Below the pieces are notes generated by a model that saw nothing but the letters and a program-made list of their open reading frames with translations, had not been told where the DNA came from and did not search any database. A stretch of DNA of 21,703 bases from Bacilli bacterium (GTDB lineage: Bacteria; Bacillota_I; Bacilli_A; RFN20; UBA1709): NCBI GenBank assembly GCA_017457045.1, contig JAFTIF010000006.1, forward strand, positions 1 through 21,703, written 5' to 3'. Below are positions 18,701 through 21,703 of the stretch, in pieces. Both the position numbers and the translations under genes were made by a program. Each line of letters begins with the position of its first letter. Positions within the stretch are counted from its first letter, which is position 1.

Positions 18701-21700
18701 TTTTGTACTTCATTGTGTGCATTAGTTGCAGTTTGACTTGCGTTATCAGCTGTTTGTTTCGCACTATCTGCAGTATTTTTAGCCTCTGTCGCAAGAGCAT
18801 CATCTGTATATTTATTATATTCAACCCAAGCAAAAGTCCCATTAGATTGTTTTATATAAGTTAAAATTCCATCATTTTCGGATTTCATCCATAAATCTCC
18901 GCTTTGTGGATTTGTTGGTGTTTTAGTTCCAGTATAGATAGTTGCTTTTCCGTCTGCTGTTGCTTGTGCGTTTGCGGCGTCCGCAATAGCCTTAGCTACT
19001 TCTACATCTTCTACAATTATCCATTTATAAACACCATCAATTTTTGCATAACGGAAACATTGACCAGCTTTTTCATCATTATCTACAATATAAAATAAAT
19101 CTCCTAAATGTTGGCCTTTTATTTCATCTGTTGTCCAATCTTTTGTTGGTAATGTGTTCGCTGTATTAGGATCATAACTATAGAACCATGTTGCAATAGC
19201 ACCATCAATTTGTCCTTGTAAATCTTTATAATTATTTTCAACAACCGTTGCTAAATTACTTAATCCTTGATTTGCGGTATTCGCTTGTGCAAGGGCATTA
19301 TTAGCAGTACTTGTTGCATTGTTAGCTGTTTGAGTTGCGGCAGCCGCTTCTTGTTTTGCTTCATTTGCATTAGTGCTTGCATTTTGTGCAGTTTCTTTGG
19401 CTGTATTGGCTGTGCTTGATGCTGTATTAGCTGTATTTACTGCACTACTTGCATTAGTATTTGCTGTGTTCGCAGTTGTATTTGCTTTATTAATAGCATC
19501 TGCCAACACTGGATCTGTATAAGTTTTATTTCCATCTGTCCAAGTAATTTCACTTCTTGTTCAAATGTATTTACCTGATGTCCATGGATCTTGAGTTTCT
19601 TTCCAATCTCCATTTTCTTGTCTTTGATTAGAAGTTGATAAATAGTATTGTTCAACAATTTTTGAAACTCCAATACCAGTATCTCCCTTTTCTCCGTCTT
19701 TACCTGGTGCTCCATCTTGTCCGTCTGCTCCATCGGCGCCTTTTAAACTTGCAAGATATTGAGCTTCTGTCCCTATGTTACCTGCGTCTAACCAGACTTG
19801 ATAAGCAGATTTACCAGTTTCTCCATCAGCACCTTTTTCTCCGTCTTTACCAGGCTCTCCATCAGCACCTCTAAGACTCTCTAAATAATCTTCTTCAGTT
19901 CCTGTGTATCCAGCTTCAAGCCATACTTGATAAGCAGATTTACCATCTGAACCTTGATATCCATCTTTACCTTGTACTGCTAATCCAACTGTAATAGTTT
20001 TATTAACAATGTAAGTTTTAACAGTAACAACATCTGAAAACTTAAATTGAACTGTATAAGTATTTACATTATTTTGGATTCTCTTTGTTTTATCTACATT
20101 AAATAAAATTTGATTATCTTGTATTGACGTAGTAATGCCAGTATCAAATCCACTAATAAACTCTGCTGTGAAATAAGAAGTTTCTTTTCCCTTATATAAA
20201 CCTGTAAAATTAATTACATATTGTTGACTATCTATTGGATCTTGTTCTGCAGTAGATGGAATTAAAATAGAATCTCTATCCACTTGTACATTAAATATTT
20301 GAATAGACTCTTCTAGCTCTGAAACTTCCTCTCTTGTTGCAAAAGAATCTGCTGTAACATTCCCATTTTTATCTACTTCAAATTTACCACTTGCAAATTT
20401 AATACTTGGTTCAGTTAAGTTGATTTCCATACCAATTCCATTTTCTTCATCGTAAACCCCAGAACGAATTACAGCCTCTTCTGTAGTTGGATCTATAACA
20501 ATTTGACCAAGACCTGTTTTCCCAAATCTTGCTGAACCATCTTCTGAGTTTAATGTAATTGTTCTTTGTCCATTATGGTATCCAAATAAACCATGCTCTT
20601 CTTTTTCTGCTCCTGGCTCTTTAACACTACCCATAAATACACCTGTAAATGTATTATCTTCATTTTTAGAACCTGCTCCAACTTGAGGAGCTAAAATAAT
20701 TCCGCCTTCTTCATCAAGAGAAATACTATTGCCATCCCATCCATTTATTGCGGCATTGCCATATCTATTTATGTAAAAGTGAATAGGAATATGAATTGAT
20801 GCTAATCTATCTCCTTTTCGAGTTATATTACAAACAAGTGCATTAGTTGTACATAACCCATTATAAGTATCAACAGGTTTAAAATATTTTAGGTAGTTTT
20901 TTTCTTTAGACTTATATAAAGTATTTTTAACTAAATTTTCTTCTGTTTTCCAATCTGAATAATAAACAGACCCTTTAACTTTCCAATCATAGTCTACTGC
21001 AAATTCTGAAGTCTCAAAATGGCTAATATCATTTTTTACTCCTTCAACAATTTGAGATATAATTAACTCAAAAGGTTGATTATCAAATGCTGGAGATTGA
21101 CCATCTGTAGTATACATAACATTGCGGAAACCAGAATTTTCTACTAATTGAACTTCATATAAATTATTTTTTGTTCTTATAATAGTAATTGGTAATGTAG
21201 CATAATAATCCACATTGTCATAATTAACCACGCATCTTACAATGTTTGCAGGATTTTCTAATTCAGTTGTATTAAAAGTTATTTCTGCAGTGTCTTTATT
21301 AATTACAAAGTTACTAGCGTCTTGAATTAATTCATCTGTTTGTTTGTCTTTGCCATATGTATTTTGTAGCATAGACCATTGTACTTTTGCCTGTTTATTT
21401 TCTAGGGTATTACCTGATTCTGTTCCAGTATAAACTAATTCTCCATCATGCCATAATTGAACTTTAAACCAAGTATCCGTGTCTTTTGGAGTATAATTTA
21501 AAGCATATTGTTGAGTATATTCATTATAAATTACTGTTGGATATTTTGGCACAACTGCGCCTTCAATTCCATTTGGAATAATCTTACATACAAAGTCTGT
21601 TCCATTAGTTCCTGACTCTCCTTCTTTTACAAAAGTAAAGTTAGTTTTTGCGGAAATAACTTTGTCGTTATAAGTTAAAATTAATTGAATTTCATTTTTA

Positions 21701-21703
21701 TCA
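12748..21703 (-). CDS. Giant modular tail/fibre protein, N-terminus beyond the window (TGA read as Trp)
   Basis: The frame is open from the right edge to a TAA at 12748-12750, giving at least 2,984 residues; the start lies outside. It is continuous only if nine TGA codons are read as Trp (low coordinates 19561, 18154, 16819, 16237, 15616, 15283, 14728, 13942, 13552), all in one frame. About 50 further Trp are TGG. From N to C it shows a beta-rich structural region ending in a segment with SISLDEEGGIILAPQVGAG and GLFGYHNGQRT, typical of Gram-positive phage tail proteins; collagen-like GXY runs with SAYQxWLxAGxxGTE units; a long Ala/Asn/Thr helical stretch (about 19240-19503); repeated YYLS...GKYIWTR units; three jelly-roll-like modules opening with IGxxNLxLxS and closing with NKATxWSPAxED; and a C-terminal tail domain with AWSIDGTLNMDQIEVNG. 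The likely role is the host-contact tail fibre or tip protein. Its identity as a phage tail protein is secure; the exact virion position is inferred. Confidence 0.9.
13927..14497 (-). repeat. Jelly-roll-like module C of the giant tail protein
   Basis: The third copy opens with IGGRNLILNSVF and closes with KLEIGNKATA-TGA-SPAPED. The TGA at 13942-13944 replaces the TGG found at the same position in modules A and B. Confidence 0.7.
14512..15041 (-). repeat. Jelly-roll-like module B of the giant tail protein
   Basis: The second copy opens with EIGGKNLLLNTSF and closes with KLEKGNKATDWSPATED, with TGG at the closing Trp. An internal TGA lies at 14728-14730 in the context ATxFGLGSKAF. Confidence 0.65.
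15447..15850 (-). repeat. Jelly-roll-like module A of the giant tail protein
   Basis: The module opens with EIGARNLVLDS and closes with KVEIGNKATDWSPAPED. It is the first of three tandem copies. Its closing Trp is TGG, and an internal Trp at 15616-15618 is TGA. Modules of this type in phage tails resemble carbohydrate-binding beta-sandwiches, so glycan binding is a reasonable but unproven role. Confidence 0.65.
18106..18171 (-). repeat. SAYQLWLDAG repeat unit with TGA at the Trp position
   Basis: This copy reads SAYQL-TGA-LDAGNTGTEEAYLESL. The sister copies near 19800 and 19920 carry TGG at the aligned position, so the repeat family itself assigns TGA to Trp. Confidence 0.88.
19240..19503 (-). 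repeat. Ala/Asn/Thr-rich helical repeat in the giant tail protein
   Basis: About 88 residues of low-complexity NTANTA-, STANTA- and NNATSTANNA-type sequence lie between two beta-rich modules. The composition and spacing of Ala suggest an extended trimeric coiled coil or helical fibre shaft. The DNA is correspondingly repetitive (TTTGCN/TGTATT-rich on the plus strand). Confidence 0.7.
19668..19972 (-). repeat. Collagen-like GXY tract with two SAYQVWL units in the giant tail protein
   Basis: The encoded protein alternates GXY triplets (such as GEPGKDGEKGADGETG) with two copies of a unit of about 24 residues, SAYQVWLEAGYTGTEEDYLE and SAYQVWLDAGNIGTEAQYLA. Both Trp codons here are TGG. Collagen-like tracts in phage fibres form trimeric stalks. 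Further units occur at 18341-18520 (SAYQIAVAGGFKGTE) and 18106-18171. Confidence 0.85.

Noticed and set aside
18154..19972. CRISPR-like array suggested by the repetitive DNA in the giant gene
   Set aside because: Repeats are degenerate, vary in length and stay in frame as Ala/Asn/Thr helix and collagen-like protein sequence.
1..21703. TGA read as glycine (code 25) or selenocysteine
   Set aside because: Internal repeats pair TGA with TGG at the same positions. No SECIS-like context is needed for 34 sites, and Gly would break the WDGSSWV and SAYQxWL motifs.
1..21703. Suppressor tRNA-Trp(UCA) or any other tRNA gene
   Set aside because: The gaps between genes total only a few hundred bases and hold terminators and promoter-like sites; I saw no cloverleaf, so any such gene must lie outside.

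Overview
The window is an AT-rich stretch of a tailed-phage (or prophage) genome. Every supported gene lies on the minus strand, and the products are tail, baseplate, fibre and lysis proteins of the kind seen in phages of low-GC Gram-positive gut bacteria. The Shine-Dalgarno sites (AAAGGAGG and close variants), the SAYQxWLxAGxxGTE/collagen-like fibre modules and the CHAP endolysin all point to a Firmicutes-type host, but the sequence does not identify it.

The key to reading the window is that TGA is a sense codon for tryptophan. Under the standard code the minus strand breaks into about twenty ORFs. With TGA read through, neighbouring ORFs join in the same frame into twelve compact genes, separated by gaps of at most about 130 bases. 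I count 34 in-frame TGA codons in seven genes. None of the eleven visible gene ends uses TGA: ten are TAA and one is TAG. Repeats inside the window fix the meaning as Trp, because TGA and TGG alternate at the same position of WDGSSWV, SAYQxWLDAG, GKYIWTR, NKATxWSPAPED and WITxTYDN repeats. The genes below are given as joined under this code.

Layout in transcription order (right to left): (1) 12748-21703, a giant modular tail protein of at least 2,984 residues, cut by the window edge at its N-terminus; 10069-12663, an FnIII-containing tail protein; 9176-10012, a WDGSSWV-repeat fibre-like protein behind a perfect consensus promoter; 8770-9162, a small acidic unknown; then a strong terminator. 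(2) 8310-8666, a BppU-like small protein; 7088-8281, a CHAP endolysin; 6653-7072, a holin; then a terminator. (3) 4220-6520, a second fibre-like protein; 3764-4201, a protein with a CBM5/12-like end; then a terminator. (4) 3078-3647, a membrane plus coiled-coil protein; 1425-3056 and 1-1425, two tail/baseplate proteins, the last running off the window.

The genes would work together as the adsorption apparatus (baseplate, fibres, carbohydrate-binding modules) and the lysis pair. Two points stand out. A peptidoglycan-targeting lysis cassette in a TGA=Trp genome argues against a wall-less Mycoplasma host and suggests that the phage itself recodes TGA. In addition, the four-gene block carrying endolysin and holin, plus the CBM gene, has no TGA at all, while most neighbouring genes use it heavily. 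I saw no tRNA, CRISPR array, IS element, integrase or reverse transcriptase here. Family names rest on recognition of sequence patterns, not on a search.
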